Below are positions 34,101 through 42,121 of a stretch of 64,000 bases of DNA, in pieces. Below the pieces are notes generated by a model. The model was not told the origin of the DNA. It saw only the letters and a list, made by a program, of their open reading frames with translations, and did no database searches. Origin of the DNA: Haloglomus halophilum (GTDB lineage: Archaea; Halobacteriota; Halobacteria; Halobacteriales; Haloarculaceae). Both the position numbers and the translations under genes were made by a program. The stretch's first letter is position 1. Each line of letters begins with the position of its first letter. The stretch is taken from contig NZ_CP101166.1 in assembly GCF_024298885.1 (NCBI RefSeq), forward strand, positions 4,115,738-4,179,737, given 5' to 3'.

Positions 34101-35205
34101 GGACGGCAAGAACAGCTTCCGCATGCACCGGTCGGGGGGGAGCAGTACCGCCGACAGCGGCGTCTACTGTGTCACCGTCGAGGACAACCACACCCTCATG
34201 GCCGGCCGGAACGGCAAGTTCCAGTTCGTTGGGCAATCACTCTACGGCGTCCTGGGCTGGGACCGCTTCCGACTCTACGACAAGGAGATGGGGGCGGCGG
34301 TGACTGCTACGGGCCGAGAAGTTATCGAATATACGAGCGATATCGTTGAAGAGAACGACCAGGAGATAGTTTACGGGGACACAGACAGCGTGATGGTCGA
34401 GTTCGGTGGTGGGATAGACAAGGAGACCGCCATCGAGCGGTCGTTCGAACTGGAGGAACAGATCAACGACTCGTACGACGAGTTCGCGATGGAACAGCTC
34501 GACGCCGCCCACCACCGCTTCCAGATCGAGTTCGAGAAGCTCTACCGACGGTTCTTCCAGGCGGGCAAGAAGAAGCGCTACGCCGGCCACATCGTCTGGA
34601 AGGAGGGCAAGGACGTCGACGACATCGACATCACGGGCTTCGAGTACAAGCGCTCGGACATCGCGCCCGTCACCAAGCGCGTCCAGCACCGCGTCATCGA
34701 GATGATCGTCACGGGCGCGGACCTGGAGGACGTGCGGACGTACGTCCACGAGGAGATCGAGTCGTTCAAAGAGGAGAACGCGGACCTGGACGACATCGGC
34801 ATCCCCGGCGGCATCGGGAAGAAGCTGGACGCGTACGACACCGCCACCGCACAGGTCCGCGGAGCGAAGTACGCCAACCTGCTGCTCGGGACGAACTTCG
34901 GGCGCGGGTCGAAGCCCATGCGACTCTATCTGGAGAACGTGGACGCCTCGTTCTTCGAGCGTATCGAGGAGGAGGAGGGGCTGGACCCGCACGCCGACCC
35001 GCTGTACGGCGAATTCAAGCGCGACCCGGACGTCATCTGCTTCGAGTTCGCCGACCAGGTGCCCGAGGAGTTCCACGTCGACTACGAGAAGATGTTGGAG
35101 AAGACGCTGAAAGGTCCCATCGCGCGCATCCTGGAGGCACTGGGCGTCTCCTGGCAGGAGGTCGAAAGTGGGCAGGAGCAGACCGGCCTCGGGTCGTTCA
35201 TGTAA
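31126..35205 (+). CDS. polB: DNA polymerase family B with intein
   Basis: 1359 residues as encoded; 947 after removal of the 412-residue intein (residues 626-1037). Replicative or repair polymerase with proofreading. The exonuclease motifs are FDIEVD (about 257), GWNFTDFDAPYL and YNLRDVEL; polymerase motif A is DLKSLYPMSM at 537, motif B KxxxNSxYG is split by the intein, and motif C is YGDTDS at 1083-1088. The N-terminal about 45 residues are acidic and carry QSLTDF within QQSLTDFG; the C-terminus ends QTGLGSFM, a typical PIP-box for sliding clamp binding. The start ATG follows a weak promoter. Codon usage is host-like except in the patch near motif C. Confidence 0.97.
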   Translation: MAEDSQQSLTDFGSAGADEDGDDGEGPGRETEAEIAEAVAGNGGNGDSTAVVDMAERRYPDADGTTTLAVTQVDYTIEGRGDEERPVLHVFGRNADREPVHVRVHEFEPYFYAPLSNFVTDAAAAEKDPAEWTEDDLDPMQDPEQQFDRLTGRYLTGADGEPFESIRGERLLKITGQTPRDVGQLRDRFDHYEADILFPNRLLIDRDIRSGVRVPVRREDDGDGNEDGDSDGGAPIDVHHAELEPVEMDVEPRVCTFDIEVDDRRGFPEDGEEPIVCLTSHDSYDDEYVVWLYTAPDGIEGPDGLPGYEPIEDDLEVEVRSFEREEAMLSEFVDYIRETDPDVLTGWNFTDFDAPYLLDRIEELATPENDLAIDPTSRVNEVWRSDWQGPNVKGRVVFDLLYAYKRTQFTELDSYRLDAVGETELDVGKERYPGDIGDLWEDDPERLLEYNLRDVELCVELDRKQEIVPFWQEVASFVGCKLEDATTPGDAVDMYILHEVFGNFVLPSKGSVEAEDYEGGAVFDPITGVKENVSVLDLKSLYPMSMVTINASPETKVGDDYDGETYHAPNGTQFRKEPDGIIRTMVDDLLTEREEKKGLRNDHEPGTDPYEQYDRQQQAVKVIMNCFTPDTEVLTPAGVRNIRDLDVGDEVYSLDPETMQMEVKPVIETQGYPDYRGELVDIETSKVDFSVTPNHRMLVRKDDTNGVSWDDYRFVEAGDLNESSHYELPHDWEGPDGSRLEQVDLIEWLDGEFEIWADNDVHGHTLAAEVGWYPDKMEKQGEDGTGYVFTAEEFEEHREYLDEHCSTFYVHAERGRKWIPRYYDGDDFLELLAWYITEGNVYASEDKQFGENFRGSATTVQIAQEAVADGGTSESDHAAIGGLLDRMGFDYYVDDRSYQFTSKLLGEWLEETCGGDSFEKRIPAFVFEASREQKERFLNTLIAGDGDRQPNSWRYTTSSESLRDDVLRLCVHLGLTPSVNHDSGSWRIYCTEDGKNSFRMHRSGGSSTADSGVYCVTVEDNHTLMAGRNGKFQFVGQSLYGVLGWDRFRLYDKEMGAAVTATGREVIEYTSDIVEENDQEIVYGDTDSVMVEFGGGIDKETAIERSFELEEQINDSYDEFAMEQLDAAHHRFQIEFEKLYRRFFQAGKKKRYAGHIVWKEGKDVDDIDITGFEYKRSDIAPVTKRVQHRVIEMIVTGADLEDVRTYVHEEIESFKEENADLDDIGIPGGIGKKLDAYDTATAQVRGAKYANLLLGTNFGRGSKPMRLYLENVDASFFERIEEEEGLDPHADPLYGEFKRDPDVICFEFADQVPEEFHVDYEKMLEKTLKGPIARILEALGVSWQEVESGQEQTGLGSFM
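33001..34236 (+). mobile_element. PolB intein with LAGLIDADG homing endonuclease
   Basis: 412 residues inserted between Asn and Ser of the motif KVIMN/SLYG. It starts with Cys (CFTPDTEVLTPAGVRNI; block A), has block B at SVTPNHRMLV (T-x-x-H), two endonuclease motifs (LLAWYITEGN and FLNTLIAGDGD) and block F near GVYCVTVEDNHTLMA. The C-terminal residues are FVGQ before Ser, so the last residue is Gln and the penultimate is Gly, where most inteins have His-Asn. The endonuclease motifs keep their acidic residues, so homing may be active. No stop codons interrupt it. Confidence 0.93.
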
Positions 35206-35449
35206 CCGAATAATACTGAACACTTCTCGAATATGGTCTCCGTATAGCATTGGTGATATATATTGTCCGCATATACCGCCCCTTCGGAGAGAGTTCCACC
35301 GAGTACGGTTCCCTCCGGCCAGTCCCGGCCGTGTGATACCGGTTTTCATAGACGGAAGATTTCGTTTTCGAATCGCGAACACTGACGTGGAAACCCGAAA
35401 CCATTATGCCCGTCAGACCCGGAGTTTTGGTCGACCGAAGGTATTCATC

Positions 35450-36373
35450 ATGGCAACGCTAGAACTCAAGAACCTGCATGCGGAGGTCGCCGAGGAGGGT
35501 GGGGAGACCATCCTTCGTGGTGTCGACCTGGAAGTATCGTCCGGCGAGATCCACGCGCTGATGGGCCCGAACGGCTCGGGCAAGTCCACCACGGCGAAGA
35601 TCATCGCGGGCCACCCGGCCTACGACGTGACCGACGGCGAGGTCCTGCTCCACCTGGAGGAGGGTGACTTCGGCGAGGACTTCGAGATCCCCGAGGACAA
35701 GCGCACCTGGAACCTGCTCGACCTGGAGCCCAACGAGCGTGCGGCGCTCGGTGTCTTCCTGGGCTTCCAGTACCCGGCCGAGATCGAGGGCGTGACGATG
35801 GTCAACTTCCTCCGGACGGCACTCAACGCCAAGCTCGAGGAGCGCGAGGAGCTCTTCGAGGACGAGGAAGAAGACGCCCAAGCCAGCCCCGACGACGAGG
35901 AGGACGAGGGGTACGACACCTCCCCGATGGAGGGCCCCGCCGACGAGGGCGAGGTCGGTGTCGCCGAGTTCCAAGAGCTCCTGGCCGAGAAGATGGAGCA
36001 GCTGGACATGGACGAGCGGTTCGCCCAGCGCTACCTGAACGCCGGCTTCTCCGGCGGCGAGAAGAAGCAGAACGAGGTCCTGCAGGCCGCCATCCTCGAG
36101 CCGTCCGTCGCGGTGCTGGACGAGATCGACTCCGGACTGGACATCGACCGGCTCCAGGACGTTTCGAAGGGCATCAACGCGCTCCGTGACGAGCAGGGAA
36201 CCGGCATCCTCCAGATCACGCACTACCAGCGCATCCTCGACTACGTCGAGCCCGACCACGTCCACATCATGCTGGACGGGCAGGTCGTCAAGAGCGGCGA
36301 CTCCTCCCTGGCCGAGAAGCTGGAGGACGAGGGGTACGACTGGGTCCGCGAGGAAGCGTTCGAGACGGCCTGA
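35450..36373 (+). CDS. sufC: Fe-S cluster assembly ATPase SufC
   Basis: 307 residues from the ATG of MATLELKNLHAEV. ABC ATPase marks: Walker A MGPNGSGKSTTAKII, signature FSGGEKKQNEVLQ, Walker B AVLDEIDSGLD and switch histidine LQITHYQRIL. It drives cluster assembly on the SufB-SufD scaffold. It is about 50 residues longer than bacterial SufC, mainly from an acidic insert between the Q-loop region and the signature (about residues 130-175: DDEEDEGYDTSPMEG). It leads the sufCBD operon, 48 bases before sufB. The 244-base region before it is AT-rich (TATA-like GATATATATTG at about 35251), so a long leader or several promoters are possible. Confidence 0.96.
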   Translation: MATLELKNLHAEVAEEGGETILRGVDLEVSSGEIHALMGPNGSGKSTTAKIIAGHPAYDVTDGEVLLHLEEGDFGEDFEIPEDKRTWNLLDLEPNERAALGVFLGFQYPAEIEGVTMVNFLRTALNAKLEEREELFEDEEEDAQASPDDEEDEGYDTSPMEGPADEGEVGVAEFQELLAEKMEQLDMDERFAQRYLNAGFSGGEKKQNEVLQAAILEPSVAVLDEIDSGLDIDRLQDVSKGINALRDEQGTGILQITHYQRILDYVEPDHVHIMLDGQVVKSGDSSLAEKLEDEGYDWVREEAFETA

Positions 36374-36421
36374 TACCGTGAACAGCCTCAAGAGTACGCG
36401 ACCCCAACCCACACACAACAC

Positions 36422-37852
36422 ATGAGTTCAGATCAAGACCATCTACAGGAGACCGACACCGAGGCCCGCTTCGAGTTCAAGAAGGACGAGGCCTCGGCGT
36501 TCAAGTCCGAGAAGGGCCTGACCGAGGAGACCATCCGGGTCATCAGTGAGGACAAGGACGAGCCCGAGTGGATGCTGGAGCGGCGCCTGCGCGCGCTGCG
36601 CCAGTTCCAGGAGATGCCGATGCCGACCGACTGGCCCGGCCAGCCGGACCTCTCGGAGGTGGACATCGACGAGATCGTCCCGTACATCCGTCCGGACATC
36701 GACACGCGCGGCGGCGTCGACGACTGGGAGGACCTCCCCGAGGACATCAAGGACACGTTCGACAAGCTGGGCATCCCGGAGGCCGAGAAGAACGCCCTGT
36801 CGGGCGTCGGCGCCCAGTACGAGTCCGAGATCGTCTACCAGAACATGCAGGAGCAGTGGGAGGAGAAGGGCGTCATCTTCTGTGACATGGACAAGGCGGT
36901 CCAGGAGCACGAGGAGATCGTCAAGGAGCACTTCATGACGAAGTGCGTCCCCCCGAGCGACAACAAGTTCGCCGCGCTCCACGGCGCCATCTGGTCCGGC
37001 GGCTCGTTCGTCTACATCCCGGAGGACACGACCGTCAACATGCCGGTCCAGGCGTACTTCCGGATGAACAGCGAGGGGATGGGCCAGTTCGAGCACACGC
37101 TCATCATCGCCGAGGAGAACTCCGAGGTCCACTACATCGAGGGCTGTTCGGCCCCGAAGTACTCGGAGTTCAACCTCCACTCCGGCGGCGTGGAGGTGTT
37201 CGTCCGCGAGGGCGCCCACGTCCAGTACTCGACCGTCCAGAACTGGTCGAAGAACACGTACAACCTGAACACGAAGCGCGCCATCGCCGAGAAGGACGCC
37301 ACGATGGAGTGGGTCTCCGGCTCGATGGGCTCGAAGGCGACGATGCTGTACCCGTCGACCATCCTGAAGGGCCCCGGCGCCACGGACAACCACATCACCA
37401 TCGCCTTCGCTGGCGAGGGCCAGGACATCGACACCGGCGCGAAGGTGTATCATAACGCGCCGAACACGAAGTCCACCATCGAGTCCAAGTCCATCGCCAA
37501 GGACGGCGGTCGGACGAACTACCGCGGTCTCGTCCACATCGCCGACGGCGCGGAGAACTCCTCCACGTCGGTCGAGTGTGACGCGCTGATGTTCGACAAC
37601 GAGTCGACCTCCGACACGATGCCGTACATGGAGATCGAGGAGTCGAAGGTCGACGTCGCTCACGAGGCGACCGTCGGCAAGATCGGCGACGAGGACGTGT
37701 TCTACCTGCAGTCGCGCGGCCTCGACGACGACGACGCCAAGCAGATGATCGTCGCCGGCTTCATCGAGCCCATCACGGAGGAACTGCCAATCGAGTACGC
37801 CGTCGAGCTCAACCGCCTCATCGAACTCGAGATGGAGGGGTCGCTGGGCTGA
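36422..37852 (+). CDS. sufB: Fe-S cluster scaffold protein SufB
   Basis: 476 residues. The N-terminal helical part (ISEDKDEPEWMLERRLRAL, PPSDNKFAALHGAIWSGGSFVYIP) leads to the right-handed beta-helix core with blocks YIEGCSAPKYSEFNLHSG, FVREGAHVQYSTVQNWSKNTYN and HIADGAENSSTSVECDALMFD. The cysteine in VECDALM is at the position of the functional scaffold cysteine in other SufB proteins. It forms a complex with SufD and two SufC. The stop shares one base with the ATG of sufD. Cytoplasmic. Confidence 0.97.
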   Translation: MSSDQDHLQETDTEARFEFKKDEASAFKSEKGLTEETIRVISEDKDEPEWMLERRLRALRQFQEMPMPTDWPGQPDLSEVDIDEIVPYIRPDIDTRGGVDDWEDLPEDIKDTFDKLGIPEAEKNALSGVGAQYESEIVYQNMQEQWEEKGVIFCDMDKAVQEHEEIVKEHFMTKCVPPSDNKFAALHGAIWSGGSFVYIPEDTTVNMPVQAYFRMNSEGMGQFEHTLIIAEENSEVHYIEGCSAPKYSEFNLHSGGVEVFVREGAHVQYSTVQNWSKNTYNLNTKRAIAEKDATMEWVSGSMGSKATMLYPSTILKGPGATDNHITIAFAGEGQDIDTGAKVYHNAPNTKSTIESKSIAKDGGRTNYRGLVHIADGAENSSTSVECDALMFDNESTSDTMPYMEIEESKVDVAHEATVGKIGDEDVFYLQSRGLDDDDAKQMIVAGFIEPITEELPIEYAVELNRLIELEMEGSLG

Positions 37853-39066
37853 TGTCGGTACAACTGGAAACCATCAGCGAGGAGACGGTCCGCGAGCTGA
37901 GCGAGGCCCGCGACGAGCCCGAGTGGCTGCTCCAGCAGCGCCTCGATGCCCTGGAGGCGCTCGACGAGCTGCCGTTCCCGGACGTCATCCAGACGCCCGG
38001 CCGCACGTGGACGGACCTGGCCGACCTCGACTACGAGTCGATGGTCGACCCGTTCTCCCAGACCGAGGAGAAGGAATGGGAGGCCGACGAGGGCATCGAC
38101 GTCCTCCCGTTCCACGAGGCCGTCGAGCGCGAGGAGTCGCTCGTCCGCGAGGCCTTCGGCTCCGTCGTCGACCCGGAGACCAACTACCTGACGGCGCTGT
38201 CGACGGCGCTGTTCAGCACGGGGACGGTCATCTTCGTCCCCGAGGGCGTCGACGCCGAGGATGTCACCATCCGGACGACGATGAACGGCCGGTCGCTGTT
38301 CAACTACACCCTCGTCGTCACGGAGAAGTCCGCGTCGGTCACCATCCTGGAGCGCCAGGAGACCGGCGACGACCTCGACGGCGCACGCTACTACTCCGGC
38401 CTGACCGAGATCGTCGGCGGGGAGAACGCCTACGTCCAGTACGGCAGTCTCCAGGACCTCGACCAGACCACCTACAACTACCAGCTGAAGGAGGCCGAGG
38501 TCGACACCTACGGGACGGTCGACTTCATCGACGTCAACATCGGCTCGCGGCTGACGAAGGCCTCCGTGGAGACCCACCTGAACGGTGACTCCTCGGAGAC
38601 GAAGATGGTCGGCGCCTTCTACGGCCACGACGACCAGCACTTCGACATCGATGCCCGTGTCTGGCACAACGCCGAGCACACGACGGCCGACCTGGTCACG
38701 CGTGGCGTCATCGACGACCACGCCCGCTCGGTCTACGAGGGCGTCCAGAACGTCGGCAAGGAAGCCTGGGACACCAGCAGCTACCAGCGCGAGAACACGC
38801 TGATGCTGAGCGACGAGTCCGAGGCTGACGCCTCGCCGAAGCTCATCATCAACAACCACGACACCGAGGCCAGCCACTCGGCGACGGTCGGACAGGTCGA
38901 CCAGCAGGACCTGTTCTACATGACCTCGCGCGGCGTGAACGAACGCCTCGCGAAGAACATGCTCGTGGAGGGGTTCTACGTGCCCGTCCTCGAGGAGATC
39001 GAGGTCGAGGAGCTCCGCGAGGACCTCACCCAGCGCGTCCGCGAGCGTCTTCGAGCCCGAGCGTAA
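37852..39066 (+). CDS. sufD: Fe-S cluster assembly protein SufD
   Basis: 404 residues starting MSVQLETISEETVRELSEARDEP, overlapping sufB by one base. It is a SufB paralogue with the same beta-helix (VFVPEGVDAEDVTIR, then EAHGS-type blocks) and the typical SufD signature NNHDTEASHSATVGQVDQQDLFYMTSRG, including the conserved histidine of ASHSATVG. It partners SufB in the scaffold. No SufS cysteine desulfurase or SufU/A carrier is encoded in the window, so sulfur delivery must come from elsewhere. Confidence 0.97.
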   Translation: MSVQLETISEETVRELSEARDEPEWLLQQRLDALEALDELPFPDVIQTPGRTWTDLADLDYESMVDPFSQTEEKEWEADEGIDVLPFHEAVEREESLVREAFGSVVDPETNYLTALSTALFSTGTVIFVPEGVDAEDVTIRTTMNGRSLFNYTLVVTEKSASVTILERQETGDDLDGARYYSGLTEIVGGENAYVQYGSLQDLDQTTYNYQLKEAEVDTYGTVDFIDVNIGSRLTKASVETHLNGDSSETKMVGAFYGHDDQHFDIDARVWHNAEHTTADLVTRGVIDDHARSVYEGVQNVGKEAWDTSSYQRENTLMLSDESEADASPKLIINNHDTEASHSATVGQVDQQDLFYMTSRGVNERLAKNMLVEGFYVPVLEEIEVEELREDLTQRVRERLRARA

Positions 39067-39161
39067 CGCGCGTTCACCCCTCACTTCTACTCTCCCTGCG
39101 TTCTCCGGTCCACTTACACGCCGGTAAGTGCCCCGGCTTAGTTGTCGGTTATCGAACAGTT

Positions 39162-40532
39162 ATGGGTGGTGAGTGGCCCCGTACAGGTATGCAAGGCACA
39201 CCATCGTCAGCGACCCGCCGGTCGTTCCTCAAGACCACGGGAGTCCTCGGAGCCGTGGGGATGTACGGCCAGCAAGCATCCGGCGCCGCCGGGTCGTCGT
39301 CGGCATCGCTCGCAACCACCAGCGCTACCAGTGAGGACACGCTCTCGAGAGCCTGTGTGCTCGGCCCAGACCAGACGATACTCGGTGGCGACATGATCGT
39401 GGGTCGTGACGGTTACGACACCATCCAGGGCGCCTGGGACGACGCCCACGACGGAGACACCGTCCACGTCCACTCCTCGTACGACGCCGAGGCGGCGGGC
39501 GAGCAGTTCCCCATCGTCCTCGACTACAGCGAGAAGGAGGTCATGGTCTCGGGCGGGCACCCCTCGGGGTCCGTCGTGGACGCGAGCCACGCCAGCGAGG
39601 ACATCTTCCACGTCGAGGGGGTCGCCCAGTACGACTACCGGAACCACCCGATACTCCAGAACCTGAAACTCGTCGGGGGGAACGTCGGCCTCCGCATCAA
39701 GGGCGCACCGCACAATCTGTTCCAGAACCTCGTCGTCTTCGAGACGGGGAGTCACGGCATCACGCTGGAGGAGGGGACCGGTCCCGACGGCGACTCGCTG
39801 GGTTCGTTCGGGAACACGTTCCTGAACTGCCAGGTGTGGAACGCCGGCGGCGACGGCTTCCGCGAGTTCACCGCCGCGAACCCCCACGCCACGAACTACG
39901 CCTACTGCAAGGCGATGGCATGTCAGGGCGTCGGGTTCCGGCTCCGCGGGTTCATGACGAAGGTGCAGGGCGGTGACGCGGAACTCAACCACAGCTACGG
40001 GTTCGACATCCGGAGCGGGCAGGGAATCCACCTGAGTAACGTCTACATCGAGGGGAACGCCCGCGACGAGGACTACCCCCTGGAGGTGTACGGGAAGAAC
40101 GCCCACGGCCTCGTCATCGAGGGCTGCTACCTGCACGGCATCAACCCGCGCACGACGACGCACTCGTACGACTGGGTCCAGCGTGGCATCAACGTCCACG
40201 ACTCCCGGCACGTGGTGGTCCAGAACTGCACGATGCGCCGGTACGGCGACGGTGGTATCGCGCTGTTCGGGTGCGCTGACGCCGACGTCCACATCCCGTC
40301 GCAGAACTGCTCCGAGGCCGACCTGCTGGCGAAGGACCCAATCGCCAACGGCTGTACCCGGGTGCGGAGTGACGGCGTCATCCTCCCCCAGGACCTCGCG
40401 CCGGTCGAAGGGAGCTTCGAGGGGGACCAGGGGTACCACGTCGACGGGAGCGACATCTCGCCGGCGGTCTGGTACGGTGGGGAGTGGCACGTCGCCGCGA
40501 CCCAGACCCTGAGCGAGGCGACCACGCAATGA
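39162..40532 (+). CDS. Tat-exported right-handed beta-helix protein
   Basis: 456 residues. The twin-arginine signal ATRRSFLKTTGVLGAVGM begins about residue 18, with a small-residue cleavage region after GAAG. The rest is a parallel beta-helix with repeating turns such as NPLxNL/GxHGIT, typified by HNLFQNLVVFETGSHGITLEE, GFRLRGFMTKVQGG, GIHLSNVYIEGNA, HGLVIEGCYLHG and HVVVQNCTMRRYG. Beta-helix folds of this kind often bind or cleave polysaccharides; no lyase or hydrolase residues could be fixed. ATG at 39162 is chosen because CTTAGTTG lies 27 bases before it; an ATG nine codons later is also possible. The 3' end overlaps the next gene (ATGA). Confidence 0.85.
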   Translation: MGGEWPRTGMQGTPSSATRRSFLKTTGVLGAVGMYGQQASGAAGSSSASLATTSATSEDTLSRACVLGPDQTILGGDMIVGRDGYDTIQGAWDDAHDGDTVHVHSSYDAEAAGEQFPIVLDYSEKEVMVSGGHPSGSVVDASHASEDIFHVEGVAQYDYRNHPILQNLKLVGGNVGLRIKGAPHNLFQNLVVFETGSHGITLEEGTGPDGDSLGSFGNTFLNCQVWNAGGDGFREFTAANPHATNYAYCKAMACQGVGFRLRGFMTKVQGGDAELNHSYGFDIRSGQGIHLSNVYIEGNARDEDYPLEVYGKNAHGLVIEGCYLHGINPRTTTHSYDWVQRGINVHDSRHVVVQNCTMRRYGDGGIALFGCADADVHIPSQNCSEADLLAKDPIANGCTRVRSDGVILPQDLAPVEGSFEGDQGYHVDGSDISPAVWYGGEWHVAATQTLSEATTQ

Positions 40533-41521
40533 CCCGCCCCGACGAGTCGGCGCCGAGCGGGTCCACGCTAGGCGAGGGCGACGCCGACGGTGCGGAGGAT
40601 GGCACGCTGGCGCGGTACGCGGGCGTGGTGGCGACGGCCGTGCTGGGTGGCTGTTCGTTCGTCGCCGACCGGGCCGCCCCGCTGGACCGTGAATCGGTCG
40701 ACGCCGAGGACGGACAGCTCTCGAACCGGATGGGACGGCCAGGCGGCGCGAGCCCCACCCCCTCGGAGACGGCGACCGAGACGACATCCCCCACCCCGAC
40801 GAGCACCGCATCCCCGACGCGGACCGCCTCGCCGGAGCCAACCGACACACAGGTGTCACCCGACGGCTGGGACGACCACACGACGCCGGAGCCGGCCGAC
40901 GAGTCACCGACCCCGACGGAGACGGCGCGGCCGGCGCCGAAGACGGACGCGACGTACGGTGGCGCCGGAGGCGGGAGCGGTGGCGGGAGCACTGGTGGAA
41001 GCGACGGTGGAAGCGGTGGGGGCGCAGGAGCCAGTGGCGGCAGCAGTGGCACTGGTGGCGGGAGCGCCGCTGTCGCCCCCACGACATCCACCCCTCGGTC
41101 GACGACGACCGAGACGACGACCAGCACGTCGACGCCCACGTCGACCCCCACCGGGTCGCCGACACCGACGGCCCGGACTCCGTTCGAGACGGTGAGCGAG
41201 AGCCCGTCCGAATCGCTGACGGGGACGGTGGCCGTCTCGGACCGGGAGACGGGGTACCTCTGTCAGGTCGACACCGGAGCCGCCGTGTCCATCGCCTTCG
41301 CGGGCGAGGCGGTCGACGGCGGGTCGGTGAACTGGTATCTGGGCGACGCCAGCGCGCTGGCGTCCTACTGGGACGGCAGCGAAGAGAGCCTGTCCGCCTC
41401 GTTCCACGAGTGGTCGGCGTTCGATTTCGGGCCGTTCACCACGGGCGGCGGGGCGACCGCGCTGCTGGTCGAACCAGTGGACGACCCCGTGACGCTCTCC
41501 TACGCAATCACGGTCCGGTGA
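40529..41521 (+). CDS. Thr/Gly-rich surface lipoprotein
   Basis: 330 residues. After about 28 hydrophilic residues comes a short hydrophobic stretch with a lipobox (VVATAVLGGC), so it is probably lipid-anchored after Cys. No twin arginine is seen. A long low-complexity linker follows, with Thr/Pro/Ser tracts (TPSETATETTSPTPTSTAS type) and Gly/Ser repeats (GGGSGGGSTGGSDGG), likely O-glycosylated. The C-terminal about 90 residues are a compact domain (GTVAVSDRETGYLCQVDTG and FHEWSAFDFGPFTTGGGAT). The start overlaps the beta-helix gene's stop. The two products probably function together at the cell surface. Confidence 0.82.
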   Translation: MTRPDESAPSGSTLGEGDADGAEDGTLARYAGVVATAVLGGCSFVADRAAPLDRESVDAEDGQLSNRMGRPGGASPTPSETATETTSPTPTSTASPTRTASPEPTDTQVSPDGWDDHTTPEPADESPTPTETARPAPKTDATYGGAGGGSGGGSTGGSDGGSGGGAGASGGSSGTGGGSAAVAPTTSTPRSTTTETTTSTSTPTSTPTGSPTPTARTPFETVSESPSESLTGTVAVSDRETGYLCQVDTGAAVSIAFAGEAVDGGSVNWYLGDASALASYWDGSEESLSASFHEWSAFDFGPFTTGGGATALLVEPVDDPVTLSYAITVR

Positions 41522-41545
41522 GACGTACGGGTCCGTATCCGACCC

Positions 41546-42004
41546 TCAATCGAAGTCCGGCAGGTCCTCGGGTGGCTCGTAGTCGGCCTCCCAGTCGATG
41601 TACTCCTCCTTCAGCACCTCGCAGACCACCTGCCCGAGTTCCGTGAGCCCGGCGTTGATGGCCGAGACCGTTCCCCACGAGTCGAGGTCCGGGTGGAGGT
41701 CGCGGACCTTCCAGTCCTCGGGGAGTCCCGGTGCGTGGTAGCCAACGCGGTCGGCGAAGTCGTCCCAGAAGAAATCGAAGCGCGAGGGCAACTCGAGGTC
41801 GAGCGCGATCTGCCAGTCGGCCGCGTCCATCTGTGCGGTCTCGGCCCACTCCGCGAACGCCTCATCCCAGGCCCCTTCCTCGAGGAACGTCTGGAGTTCG
41901 TCGCGGCGGTAGTCGTCCCCCTGCACCTCGGCGTCGTCGTACTCGTCGGGGTCGAGGTTCGGCTCCAGTTCCGGCGGCGCCGGCGGCTCGACGTCCAGTC
42001 CCAT
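41546..42004 (-). CDS. Uncharacterised acidic haloarchaeal protein
   Basis: 152 residues from the ATG of MGLDVEPPAPPELEP. Highly acidic, with a Trp-rich helical section (WDEAFAEWAETAQMDAADWQ and RFDFFWDDFADRVGYHAP). A central short segment DLHPDLDSWGTVSAINAGLTELGQVV may form a small helical domain. No signal peptide, zinc cluster or enzymatic motif is visible. It lies convergent to the lipoprotein gene and divergent from the GT87-like gene. I recognise no named family. Confidence 0.75.
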   Translation of the reverse strand: MGLDVEPPAPPELEPNLDPDEYDDAEVQGDDYRRDELQTFLEEGAWDEAFAEWAETAQMDAADWQIALDLELPSRFDFFWDDFADRVGYHAPGLPEDWKVRDLHPDLDSWGTVSAINAGLTELGQVVCEVLKEEYIDWEADYEPPEDLPDFD

Positions 42005-42121
42005 GCGTGCGGGTTGCGCGTGGTGGGCGATAAACCCGTGGGCACCGGCGGGACAGCGGAGAGCGGCGTGGGTCGACCGGGGACCGGCAGCGCGAAGTGC
42101 CACGCCCGTCACCGGCCGGTC

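Noticed and set aside
40960..41090. Gly/Ser-rich tract as a possible frameshift or pseudogene
   Set aside because: The frame stays open with a lipobox before and a compact domain after; low-complexity linkers of this sort are normal in haloarchaeal surface proteins.
41693..42121. N-terminal extension of the GT87-like protein to 41693
   Set aside because: It is antisense to the acidic minus-strand protein at 41546-42004 and does not resemble a membrane enzyme start.
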